From: Owenia fusiformis
Taxonomy: Eukaryota; Annelida; Polychaeta; Sabellida; Oweniidae
Length of the DNA: 64,000 nt
Direction: 5' to 3'
NCBI GenBank assembly: GCA_903813345.2
Contig: CAIIXF020000003.1
Coordinates: 18,116,931 to 18,180,930 of the forward strand
The notes under the pieces are model-generated. The model saw only the letters and a program-made list of their open reading frames with translations, ran no database searches and was not told where the DNA came from. Shown piece by piece: positions 10,535 to 20,619 of the stretch. Position 1 is the first letter of the stretch; every line of letters begins with the position of its first letter. The position numbers were made by a program, and so were the translations under genes.

Positions 10535-10985
10535 AAAAATGATCCCACCACAAAAGATTTTTTCTATTTATGTGTTGGAGCAGTTGAACATATTTTTTCT
10601 TTTCTTTTAACTACACATAACGTTGACACTACACATAAAGCAAGATACGAGAAGGGATTGCTTGCTATGAAAAACAGGATTGTCAAGAGGAAGGTAATTA
10701 CTGCTGCACCAAATGAAAATATGGTTAAACTAACTTTCCCAGTGATCAAAGATGCAAGATTCTTTGTGAAAAAATGTGACTAAATACAAACAAACATATT
10801 ACAGTGGGACCAAATGCAATTTCACATAATGACCAGAGGAATCACCAAACATTGAACATCCATACCAAAAAATTACCAGAGCCAGAGTCAAAACAGTAAA
10901 ATTAAATTCATGATGTTTGCCAGGTGAAAACTGATCTGCTGATTTAATCATTAAGACTGCCCCTGATAGTTAAAAAACATTCTAA
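10535..10985 (+). pseudogene. Decayed tandem copy of the GT31 gene (5' part only)
   Basis: From an ATGATCCCA start near 10539 onward, this stretch follows 9311-9850 closely at the nucleotide level: the signal anchor, the GAGAAGGGATTG stem segment, and the ATCACCAAACATTGAACAT segment. It has several indels and frameshifts and stops at about the position where the catalytic domain would begin. It is a truncated tandem duplicate in decay. At the position of the upstream gene's TGA, this copy reads CCA, so the stop is not ancestral to both copies. Confidence 0.85.
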
Positions 10986-11645
10986 TCTTTATGTGCAAAG
11001 TACAATACTGTATCTAAATGAAAAAATGGTTTAAAAAATGTATTTTCTTCCTTTTTAAGTTTTTACATGTACCATTTTCTCTCAGACAATTTATTGAAAA
11101 TAACTACTCTCGTATCAGGAGTGGATCTGAAATACAAGAGGGACAAGGGAGTTAGGTGGGGAAAAATTGTTCCCGCTTGTGCGGAAAAAAAAAGTAGATT
11201 TTGAGCTCCAATTTATAGGGCCTCAATTACGGCTCCTGCCCATTTCCCAAAATCTGCCACGTAAGTTGAAATGGAAATGTAAAAATACAAGTATGATAAT
11301 ATAATTTTCAAAAAATGACCTAATTTTTGCCAATATATTGACCAAATTCAGAATCTGAAACCTTGAGAGAATTTGTAAATTTTTGGTAAATAATATTTTG
11401 AATTTAAAACATCCCAAAACAATACATTTAAGAGGCATGAAGAGCATTAAGAGATGGAATCTGGTTTTAGTCATGCAAGATCAAATTTCCAAGCCAATAT
11501 GCTCATGATCTTAGATTAATTCTGATCTCAAATGCACATGCCATTTCTGAACATACAAATTTCCTTAACGTTAAAAATAGATCAAACAAATGTTTCACTT
11601 TGAATATAACAACAAGGCACAGGGTGAATAATATCATACCTAAAA
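10986..11645. other. Non-coding, nothing recognised
   Basis: AT-rich intergenic sequence with no supportable gene or repeat structure. Confidence 0.5.
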
Positions 11646-11649
11646 AATA

Positions 11650-12010
11650 GCAGTGTGGGCTGGGTGCACCCAGAAAGCAAGCTGGCCACCGAAAAGTTAA
11701 TCAGCTGTTGAACTTCCAATCCGTTAAGTGGTTTTCATGGAATCGTGATGACAAGATTTATCTAAAAACTTCCAAAATGGCCACTAGAATGCAAGATGGC
11801 CACCAAAAAGTTAATCAGTCTTACCGATGTAACATGTGTAAAAATTTGAAGTGAATCCCTTCAGTCGTTTTCCCAGAATCGCGATGATAGAATTTATCTA
11901 AAAACTTCCAAAATGGCCACCAGAATGCAAGATGGCTGCTGAAAAGTTAATTAGCTCTGGAACTTCCAAGCATGTAACATGTGTAAAAATTTGAAATAAA
12001 TCCATCAAGT
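11650..12010. repeat. 136-bp tandem repeat, about 2.5 copies
   Basis: The segment ACTTCCAAAATGGCCAC recurs at 11768 and 11904 (136 bp apart). Related GCAAGATGGCCACC / AAAGTTAATCAG segments repeat in the same order. This AATGGCCACC style is common in invertebrate interspersed repeats. Confidence 0.7.
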
Positions 12011-12016
12011 GTTCAA

Positions 12017-12571
12017 AGTATTAATTTGTCATACATGTCATAGTCGCATCAAACTTGTTGGAAATTAAAAAGAATAAAGGTGGATTCCTGGAAATTAAAA
12101 ATTTAGCCATCATCATTTTTTCAGCATCTATCCCTTCCGCATTAGTTAGCGCTCTCACTGTTCTCGAATGTCCACATTTTGGATAATTGGTCTCAGTTTC
12201 CCTTCCAGATTTGAACCACTTGTACCACTCATACACTCTAGAGGTTACCATCATTGAGTCCCCATGTGGTTTCGTTAGGAGTTTAATTGTGTCTGCTGCA
12301 GAAAACTGTTATTCACACATGTCAATTCTTGTCACAGATTGTTGTATGTTGCCTAAGTCGAAGGTTTTCCTTTGCTATGACTTTTTCACTTTTCAAAATG
12401 GCCGCTCGTCCAAAATTACCTTTGTTTATTCTCCTTTGTGACTCATGACATGACAGGTGTTTAAATTGTGATGTGATCAAGGGTGGTGACATTTTTTTAC
12501 TTTCTTGGAATCCACCTTCATTTTTGTTTAATTACTGACAAGTTTGATCCAACTCTGATAACCTAATACTT
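12017..12571 (-). mobile_element. Internally deleted mariner-like transposon
   Basis: Inverted repeats of about 60 bp enclose the element: the left arm GTATTAATTTGTCAT...GCATCAAACTTGTTGG...AAAGGTGGATTCC matches the reverse complement of 12505-12571. The minus strand at about 12140-12260 encodes V-Y-E-W-Y-K-W-F-K-S-G-R-E, the second helix-turn-helix region typical of mariner transposases (VxxWYxxFKxGR). The catalytic domain is missing and stops occur upstream, so it is dead. Confidence 0.7.
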
Positions 12572-13314
12572 AGTCACACTTCGTACAAAAAAAACTATTT
12601 TTAACCATTTTTTCATATATTTTGCTCGTTGTTACACCTGCTCCACCTACCCTACCCCTAGGTTACTATAGCAACCATATAATTAAGACTACTGAACTTC
12701 ACGATTTGAAACTTTCCCAACTTATTCAAAACATGTTTAGACGCATTGTGTCAAAAATTCAGTAAGATTGTAAAGAAAAGCAATAAAACACAGCATCATT
12801 CCTGAAACATATGGAACACCCTGTATTATTGCAACATATTGAATTGCCGCACTCATGTTAGAGACTCGTACTTCCCGCAGCAAAATGACATATGGCTCTT
12901 CTGCCTTCAACAATTTAATCTCCCCAGTTACATACATACATTATATCAACATATGCAGCAGTACAAGATCGGGGGTAAAACCACAGGGTTCAGTGATGAT
13001 GTACGTCTATAATGTAAATATGTATTGAGATGACATTGTCGTTGATTGGTTAAATCGACAGACAAATGATGTCATTAAATGGCGGTTTCAAAATTTTCTA
13101 AAAACGCTAATAAATGAATAATAGATATGTTTATATATCGTGTTAATCATGGGCTTTCAAGAGAGTCTGTTGAAAGCTGATGTGTTAACCAACATCATAG
13201 CTTGTTATTTCACATCAAGATAAAGAAATGTTTAAGGAATTTGCAAGCAGCGACTTAAACATCAAAATGATGTGTGGTATCCATGGTGGTATTCAAAAGC
13301 TAACTGGTGAAAAG
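12572..13314. other. Non-coding; isolated GGAACACCCTGTA end
   Basis: GGAACACCCTGTA near 12820-12832 looks like one terminus of a Tc1/mariner-type element, but no partner end was found. The rest is AT-rich with nothing recognised. Confidence 0.4.
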
Positions 13315-14222
13315 TTACCCTTTGCATTTGTTCAAGTTTGCTTATTAAAAGAGAGCTTTGTCTTCACTCTTTCAGTTTACAATAAACCTTCATGAACTCA
13401 CCGAGCCATTCAAAGCTTGTCGTCGAAATATGGACAACTTTCTATATATAGTTATTTCCTATGACGTCATCTCAAAGTTAATGAGCATGCATTTAGCATG
13501 TGTTCCTTCCAGCTCGAGAAAAAATCAGTGCGATAGGTTTGAAATGAGTTATGACCCAGGCTGCCACGAACATAGTTTGTGGGGTCAGGGCCCGGGGGGT
13601 TCACTATATATAAACCTTGACGGGGATCCTCGGCGCATGTGGGGTACCTTTTTCAACGTTTGGTATGGCAATGGACCCATATTTTAGGATTTGGTATGGG
13701 AATGCCCGGAAATTTCTGACTTCTGAGGTATGGCAATGGTCGGACTTTTACTCTTCTGGTATGAGAATGGTCGTTGTAGATACGTTACCTAACATTCGTG
13801 GTATGGCATTGGTCCAGTAGTTGCAAATTTGAAGTTGTTTTGGATCGTTTCCCGAAGTATCTTCTTTTCCAGGGCCTTCTTCAACTTTTGAATTTTAGCC
13901 CTTGGTCCCATATTTGGACATTTGGTACGGCATTGGTCCTACATTTTGACATTTGGTATGGCATTGGTCCCATAATTGGGTATTTGGTATGGCATTGTTC
14001 CTATATTTGGACATTTGGTATGGCATTGGTCCTATACTTGGACATTTGGTATGGCCTTTGGGCATTATTTTGGTTGGTATGGGAACATATTGAAATTTGA
14101 CAGATTGGTATGGGAACATATTGATATTTGAGGCTTCAGCCTAGGACCCCCGTCGAGTTTTATATACAGTGAACCCCCCGGGGGTCAGGGCTATTAAACT
14201 GTAATATAGTCCATACTACAGA
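13315..14222. mobile_element. MITE of the ATTACCCTTTGCA family, split by a 592-bp insertion
   Basis: The outer repeat (13315-13590 plus 14183-14222) matches the reverse complement of the intact 336-bp element in NUBP1 intron 2 (23683-24018). Shared landmarks are TTACCCTTTGCA, AGAGAGCTT, a TGACGTCAT-like motif, CATTTAGCA, TTATGACCC and CTGTAATATAGTC. The right end is degraded. The copy is interrupted exactly at 13591-14182. Confidence 0.75.
13591..14182. mobile_element. 592-bp transposon with 8-bp duplication and CCCGGGGGGTTCAC ends
   Basis: Terminal inverted repeats of about 38 bp start CCCGGGGGGTTCACT (13591) and end AGTGAACCCCCCGGG (14182). They continue through TATATAAA and a GACGGGG-type segment. 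The 8-bp target duplication GGTCAGGG flanks it at 13583-13590 and 14183-14190. The interior is a tandem array (about 13655-14110) of a 27-32-bp unit around TTTGGTATGGCATTGGTCC. No transposase is present. An 8-bp duplication fits hAT, P or Merlin-like superfamilies; I cannot assign one from the ends. Confidence 0.88.
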
Positions 14223-14243
14223 GTGTAACGAAGTTGGGAGACC

Positions 14244-15334
14244 CTATCTGTTGCAAGACTAACGTCTGGCGTAACCGTCACCATGTTATTCAGTGTTTTT
14301 TAAGTAGCGCAAGGATCCTGCCATGACCGTGGTAATGTTATCATGAAAGCCTGGTATAACCGCGACAATGCTGTATTATATTGCAATGCCTGCCATGACC
14401 GTGACAATGTAATATAGTTCTGCAAGGCTTGGTATGACCGTAACAATGTAATATAGTACTGCAAGGCCTGGCATGACCGTGACAATGTAATATAGTATTG
14501 CAAGGCTTGGTATGATCGTAACAATGTAATATAGTACTGCAAGGCCTGGCATGACCGTGACAATGTAAATTGCAAGTTCAGGTTTGAGAGTGGTAATGTA
14601 GAAATTTACGATTAGGACTGCTATAACCGTGACAATGTGTATTGCAAAGCCTGGCATGACCATGGCAATGTAATATAGTATTGCAAGGCTTGGTATGGCC
14701 GCAATGGCAATGTGATATAGTATTCCAAGTTCGGGTATAAGAGTGGTAATGTAGAAATTTATGATTGCTATAATTGACCGTGACAATGTGTATTTGAAAA
14801 CCTGGCATGACCATGACAATGTATTATGGGATCGCAAAGCCTGGTATGACCGTGACAATGTAATATAGTATTGCAAGGCCAGGTATGAGGGTGGTAATGT
14901 AGAGATTTAGGCTTAGTTCTACTATGACTATAATGTATTGCAATGACTAGTAAACATGTATGACATTAATGCCAGGAATATCCTTAACAATTTTAAGTGA
15001 TCCTCATTACAATTAAACAGTTTAATACTATGATCATGGTGTTTAACTACCTTAATCATGTCAAAATCAAAATTACTACTATACATTAATATTCACATTC
15101 TCTTATAAACCACAATAAAGGCTACGGTCGCGCCAGGCTTCCACGATAACACTTCCAGGGTCATGACAGGCCTTGCAATAGAATACAGCATTGTCACGGT
15201 TATACCAGCCTGTCACGGTTATACCAGGCTTACACGATAACACTACCACGGTCATGGTAGGATCCTTGCGCTACTTAAAAAACACTGATTAACATGGCGA
15301 CGGTTGTGGCAGGCGTAAGTCTTGCAATAGATAG
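14244..15334. mobile_element. Foldback element with long inverted repeats and an internal minisatellite
   Basis: The left arm (14244 to about 14430) is inverted relative to the right arm (about 15130-15334). Both contain the CAGTGTTTTTTAAGTAGCGC segment, with ends CTATCTGTTGCAAGAC / CTTGCAATAGATAG. Between and within the arms lies a 38-40-bp tandem repeat (about 14380-14900) built on GCCTGGCATGACCGTGACAATG. No transposase and no clear target duplication. Repetitive reverse-strand frames here are array artefacts. Confidence 0.82.
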
Positions 15335-16448
15335 CATGTGGAAGTTGGTATGGGACGTTATCATATGTCTGACATCTTCTGGTCCCTAGGGGTTTCACTC
15401 CTTTAAGTACTCACCAGATTCAGCTCCCGGACTCAGCAGTACATATACCAGTGAACTGGGAAGCACTTTTGAATTCAAGTTCAAAGATTTACAACCATCC
15501 CTGTTTGAGTAGATGATCGATAAGTCATCGAGGTTTTTGTCTCATTACGATATCATTAGCCATTGCAACTTCATAAATGTATCCAATACAATTGTTTAAT
15601 TATTTTCATATAAATATATGTTGGTACATGGAGATGAATAGTTATTTGAAGTATGTTTCAAACTTTTTGCGTTCGCTCGCTCAATTAGTATTTTCGTTCC
15701 TCCAGTTTAAAGATCAGCTCTTCAAAAGGAGGTAAGGATTTTCTGAAAAAAATCAGAGGTCAATATTTTACGATTATCTCCACATTTCCCTACTCGTGTA
15801 CGTATTTAAGCGAAGATTTAAAAACTATTAGTGTTTTATCTTGGAAATATATTCTTTTGACTTCATGTACAATGTGTTCGACTCTCAAAAACTTAAAACG
15901 TATCCAAAATTTTATAGAACACCTTCCAATATTTTTCATAAAATAAAATGTGAATTCTTTTTTTGTACTTTGCAACTCGCTCCTGATCAAATATATCCTT
16001 TATCCAACCTAAGCAGCACATGTAGACTATACGATATTTTATGAACTACTAAGCTTATATTTCATATTTTTGTTGACCATTTGAAAAAGTTCTGTTTTAC
16101 TTGAAAGCCTGTTGTTGGAAGTCGATCTTAGCCTTCTGTGATTCAGTTGGATTGTGCATCAATCAAATCTCAAAAATAAAATTTTGATAATGAACGCGAC
16201 TGTCACTTGCAAATTTATACCATCATAGTATTTGTGGTTTATTGTGATCTGTAAATTGTGTTTTTAATTTTAGATCTGCAGTGTATATGGTTCTTCTGAC
16301 CCTTCCTATTGGTGAAGTAAAGATTAGATACTGACCCCGGGATACTGACGTTTTGAAACAATCAGATTCTTACAGTAACATCAATTAAAAACTGCCCAGC
16401 TGTTTGATCGTAACTTCCCAAGATGAAAATCCTTCATAACTCTCCAGG
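15335..16448 (+). promoter_or_regulatory. Upstream region and probable 5' UTR of TMEM170
   Basis: No gene or named repeat recognised. The promoter and 5' UTR of TMEM170 must lie here if transcription starts close to the ATG. A CTCTCCAG directly before the ATG could be a 3' splice site of a 5'-UTR intron. No TATA box is evident. Confidence 0.3.
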
Positions 16449-16539
16449 ATGAGCCGTGATGATTTTATTGCAGCTGAAGTGGATTCATTCCCCAATGTTA
16501 TAGGGTTAACACCCAAGGATCCTCTTAATTTTTTTATTG
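16449..16539 (+). CDS. TMEM170A: TMEM170 coding exon 1
   Basis: ATG at 16449 begins M-S-R-D-D-F-I-A-A-E. It ends after ATT G with donor GTGAGT at 16540, leaving one base that combines with exon 2 into GAA (Glu), matching the Glu before M-W-Y in the family. Confidence 0.85.
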
Positions 16540-19500
16540 GTGAGTTTCCATGCTAAGTTTCAGTAAACGCATCTATGTATATTGATCTCCCCAGCATTGA
16601 AGCTGTTACCAAGGTCCCAGTATTTACATGTAGTTACAGTTCCACCACCAGGTGGCTAATTTGGGTCAAATAACATAGCAGATGTAAAGTTCATTGATTT
16701 ATTGAATCAATTTTCATAAAACCTTCTTTGAGTTCAATGTTTAGTACTACTACAAACTTGGTGAGCAATTTTTTCATGCCTTAATATTTCATCAAAACAG
16801 GTTCATTAATAAGGGAGTTGCTATATAGCTGAATAAAAAGATATCAGCACTTGTTTTTGTTTCCATTGGGGCCAGACTGCTAATGCTTCAATTATGGTAA
16901 ATACATTGTACTTGCGATATTCTTAATTTCATGATTTATCGAAAAGTGTCGGTTGAACCTGTTTACATCTCAAATGGCACTACACGGTGGGCCAATAAAA
17001 ACTGGAACATTTTTCTATTTATTCTTTTCTCTTTACTTTTGCAGTTCAATCTGCAAAAATTCAGATACTGGTAAAATGATTATTTGTGAAAATGTTAAAG
17101 ATTAAAGTATGTATGTATGATTAATTTTGGCTTGTCATGGTCATGATCTGTATACTGCGTGCGTCAAGAAAAATTTCCAAATTTTCTCTGCTTGAGACAT
17201 CACTGCTGAAAATAAAATACCTTACAATATGTACCCTTCAAATGGTCTTAACACAATTTCCATCAATTAAAACTATATGTAGTTATCTCCAGGAGAAGCA
17301 AGACATGTCTACCTTGAATAATATAGCTTAACTTATTTATTATTATTATTTATTTATTTATTATCATATTCATTTAATATTACATTAATAGTGTTGGCAC
17401 TACGTCAACTCTTTTTCAAAACCTGTCATTTAAGCCATGAATGACTGTCAAATACAGCTCAGACTGATTTTTCAGGTAGTTGGCAGACAAGTTCAAGAAA
17501 CCCTTGTGTTGTCAAAAAATTGGAAAATTTTTCCATCGATTGTAACTTTTTTGTCAGTCATGTATTATCTTCAATACTTTAGAAAATTGAAAAACAATTC
17601 ATTGTCATTCTGTAAATATGAATGTACAAGCTCAACATTTAATTACCGAACATGTCCTCCACCCACCTGAACAATCAGTCTGAGCTGTATTTGACAGTCA
17701 TGCTTGGCTTTAATGACAGGTTTTGAGACATATTGTGCCAGTTTTGAAAAAAGCTGAAGTCAGTTAAGTCATATTATCCAAGGGAGACATGTTGAGCTTC
17801 TCTTAGAGATAATTACATATGTTTTAATTGATGGAAATTGTGTTGAGACAATTTGAAGGGCATACATTGTATGGTATGAGATACTGTATTTTCAGCAATG
17901 ATGTCTCAAGCAGAGAAAATTTGGAAATTTTTCATGACGCACACAGGATATAGGTAATGACCATGACAAGCCAAAATTAATCATACATACATATTTTTAT
18001 CTTAAACATTTTCACAAATAATCATTTTACCAGTATCTGATTTTTGCGGATTGAACTGCAAAAGTAAAGAGAATAGAATAAATAGAAAAATGTTCCAGTT
18101 TTTATTGGCTCACCCTGTATGGGATGATCCTGTTAATGTACATATTGTGATCAATCATGAAAATTTTGGTTGTTGAACGAATAAACTAAGCTTCGAAAGA
18201 ATTTTACCATTGCCTCAATGGAGATTTGGCCCCCACTTTTTTGAGAAAAAGTTGATTATTCATGGAAAATGATTTAAATAAGATAACTGTAGAAATCAAA
18301 GTTGTTATTGTAGAATTCAAAGCTATACTCCTCTATTAGCTTTATACGTTTTCATTTCAGAAATGTGGTATCAAGTTTTCCTGTGGAGTCTGATTTCATC
18401 GATACTTGTACATGTTGTGGCCGCAGCAATTGCATTTTACAAACTACGCAAACATAAAATTGGACGTTTTATTCCTATTGGGATTCTGATTATGGGATTT
18501 CTCTCACCTTTGATTGGAGGAACTATTACAAGTAAGTGATAATAAATGTTAAGGTTGTAACAGCTGTTACAGTTGTAAAGTGTAACATGCAATTTCACCA
18601 TTAGTACTGTATTTGATCTCAAGTGTACATATTTCTGGCCAAAAAGACTTCACGAGCGCTTTCAAAACTCTTTCAAAACCCAGAGTGTGCTACCATTTTA
18701 TGCACTTCTCTGTTTAATATTTTCAGGTGCCGCAGTGGCTGGTGTCTATATAGCCTCTTAATTTACTATGCTACGATTTTATGCAGTTCTGTGTTTAATA
18801 TTTTCAGGTGCCGCAGTGGCTGGTGTCTACAGAGCCTCTGGATTTACTATGCTACCATTTTATGCAGTTCTATGTTTTATCTTTTCAGGTGCCATAGTGG
18901 CTGGTGTCTACAGAGCCTCGGGATTTACTATTGCTACCATTTTATGCAGTTCTATATTTTATCTTTTCAGGTGCCGCAGTGGCTGGTGTCTATAGAGCCT
19001 CGGGATTTACTATTGCTACCATTTTATGCAGTTCTATATTTTATCTTTTCAGGTGCCGCAGTGGCTGGTGTCTATAGAGCCTCGGGATTTACTATTGCTA
19101 CCATTTTATGCAGTTCTATATTTTATCTTTTCAGGTGCCGCAGTGGCTGGTGTCTATAGAGCCTCAGGATTTACTATTGCTACCATTTTATGCAGTTCTA
19201 TATTTTATCTTTTCAGGTGCCGCAATGGCTGGTGTCTATAGAGCCTCGGGATTTACTATTGCTACCATTTTATGCAGTTCTATATTTTATCTTTTCAGGT
19301 GCCGCAGTGGCTGGTGTCTATAGAGCCTCGGGATTTACTATGCTACCATTTTATGCACTTCTATATTTTATCTTTTCAGGTGCCGCAGTGGCTGGTGTCT
19401 ATAGAGCCTCAGGATTTACTATTGCTACCATTTTATGCAGTTCTATATTTTATCTTTTCAGGTGCCGCAGTGGCTGGTGTCTATAGAGCCTCGGGATTTA

Positions 19501-20563
19501 CTATTGCTACCATTTTATGCAGTTCTATGTTTTATCATTTCAGGTGCCGCAGTGGCTGGTGTCTATAGAGCCTTGGGATTTACTATACTACCATTTTATG
19601 CACTTCTATGTTTTATCATTCAGGTGCCGCAGTGGCTTGTGTCTATAGAGCCTCGGGATTTACTATACTACCATTTTATGCAGTTCTATATTTTATCTTT
19701 TCAGGTGCCGCAGTGGCTGGTGTCTATAGAGCCTCGGGATTTACTATTGCTACCATTTTATGCAGTTCTATATTTTATCATTCAGGTGCCGCAGTGGCTT
19801 GTGTCTATAGAGCCTCGGGATTTACTATACTACCATTTTATGCACTTCTATGTTTTATCTTTTCAGGTGCTGCAGTGGCTGGTGTCTATAGAGCCTCGGG
19901 ATTTACTATACTACCATTTTATGCACTTCTATGTTTTATCATTCAGGTGCCGCAGTGGCTTGTGTCTATAGAGCCTCGGGATTTACTATACTACCATTTT
20001 ATGCACTTCTATGTTTTATCTTTTCAGGTGCCGCAGTGGCTGGTGTCTATAGAGCCTCGGGATTTACTATACTACCATTTTATGCACTTCTGTGTTTTAT
20101 CATTTCAGGTGCCGCAGTGGCTGGTGTCTATAGAGCCTCAGGATTTACTATGCTACCATTTTATGCAGTTCTATGTTTTATCATTTCAGGTGCCGCAGTG
20201 GCTGGTGTCTATAGAGCCTCGGGATTTACTATACTACCATTTTATGCACTTCTGTGTTTTATCATTTCAGGTGCCGCAGTGGCTGGTGTCTATAGAGCCT
20301 CAGGATTTACTATGCTACCATTTTATGCAGTTCTATGTTTTATCATTTCAGGTGCCGCAGTGGCTGGTGTCTATAGAGTCTCAGGATTTACAATGCTACC
20401 ATTTTATGCACTTCTGTGTTTTATCTTTTCAGGTGCCGCAGTGGCTGGTGTCTATAGAGCCTCGGGATTTACTATGCTACCGTTTTATGCACTTCTTTGG
20501 GGAGTTGGTCAGACCATCATTGTAATGTTACTCTCATTCACACGTATTCTTGCTACTTTGTAA
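16449..20563 (+). CDS. TMEM170A: TMEM170 family membrane protein (three coding exons)
   Basis: Exons 16449-16539, 18361-18531 and 20433-20563 join at GT-AG boundaries to 393 nt, a 130-aa protein (human TMEM170A is slightly longer). Family hallmarks are E-M-W-Y-x-V-F-L-W at residues 31-39, the H-K-x-G-R-F loop, A-A-V-A-G-V-Y-R-A-S-G from the start of exon 3, and the C-terminus S-F-x-R-I-L-A-T-L. Three hydrophobic segments are seen at about 36-57, 67-95 and 105-127. TMEM170A is a multi-pass ER/nuclear-envelope protein linked to ER sheet and nuclear-envelope morphology in vertebrate cells. The short N-terminus is unlike the vertebrate one, as expected. The main oddity is in intron 2: 22 repeated acceptor-plus-exon units (see separate entry), so which acceptor is used is uncertain. 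The final unit alone restores the canonical protein. Confidence 0.9.
16540..18360 (+). other. TMEM170 intron 1
   Basis: Bounded by GTGAGT (16540) and TTTCATTTCAG (ending 18360). Mostly occupied by the 1,135-bp inverted-repeat element described next. Confidence 0.85.
16983..18117. mobile_element. 1,135-bp near-palindromic Tc1/mariner-type foldback element
   Basis: The ends CACGGTGGGCCAATAAAAACTGG (left) and its near-complement ending CTCACCCTG (right) are flanked by TA on both sides (16981-16982 and 18118-18119). The complementarity continues inward for about 450 bp: ATTAATTTTGGCTTGTCATG, the CTGCTTGAGACATCA segment, the AATTTCCATCAATTAAAAC segment, and finally GACTGTCAAATACAGCTCAG (17445-17464). 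Only about 200 bp in the centre is unpaired. A TTATT-rich insertion (17330-17380) offsets the arms. No transposase frame. Confidence 0.88.
18361..18531 (+). CDS. TMEM170A: TMEM170 coding exon 2
   Basis: The acceptor TTTCATTTCAG precedes AAATGTGGTATC. The exon encodes the first transmembrane segment, the K-H-K-I-G-R-F loop and the second membrane segment. It ends at ...ATTACAA with donor GTAAGT at 18532; the trailing A makes AGT (Ser) with GT from exon 3. Confidence 0.93.
18688..20510 (+). repeat. 22-unit tandem array of the TMEM170 exon-3 splice acceptor and exon start (80-82 bp)
   Basis: Every unit contains a pyrimidine-rich TTTTATCTTTTCAG acceptor followed by GTGCCGCAGTGGCTGGTGTC, then GGATTTACTATGCTACC and a TTTTATGCA segment. 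Post-AG starts fall at 18727, 18808, 18889, 18971, 19053, 19135, 19217, 19299, 19380, 19462, 19544, 19624, 19705, 19786, 19867, 19947, 20028, 20109, 20190, 20271, 20352 and 20433. The last is the authentic terminal exon. Spacings are 81 or 82 bp, twice 80. An 81-bp unit read through encodes 27 residues without a stop (A-A-V-A-G-V-Y-R-A-S-G-F-T and a hydrophobic tail). Unit 1 is the most diverged and would terminate at TAA. The 82-bp units carry an extra T (ATTGCTACC) and shift frame. The array arose by tandem duplication of an intron-exon junction. Confidence 0.97.
20433..20563 (+). CDS. TMEM170A: TMEM170 coding exon 3 (terminal)
   Basis: Only this last array unit continues into W-G-V-G-Q-T, a final hydrophobic segment, and S-F-T-R-I-L-A-T-L before TAA (20561-20563), matching the family C-terminus. 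If upstream in-frame acceptors are used instead, exon 3 could extend back to 19947 with up to six extra 27-residue modules. Confidence 0.85.
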
Positions 20564-20605
20564 AACACTTAAAGGTAGTGAATTACTCAAAGTATAAGCT
20601 AAAGG

Positions 20606-20611
20606 AATAAA
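20606..20611 (+). terminator. Candidate polyadenylation signal of TMEM170
   Basis: AATAAA 43 bp after the stop codon. A second one occurs in GTGAATAAAGTG near 20650. Confidence 0.5.
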
Positions 20612-20619
20612 ACCCAGAA

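Noticed and set aside
14300-14876. Minus-strand frames of 78-166 residues with repeating L-S-R-S-C-Q-A-L-Q-Y-Y-I
   Set aside because: Direct translation of the 38-40-bp repeat inside the foldback element; no codon constraint or homology.
18623-20525. Several overlapping 70-305-residue frames in the TMEM170 array (for example 19608-20525 in the Q-V-P-Q-W-L-V-S-I-E-P frame)
   Set aside because: They are the alternative frames of an 81/82-bp minisatellite that happen to lack stops. Only the frame joining TMEM170 exon 3 has family support.
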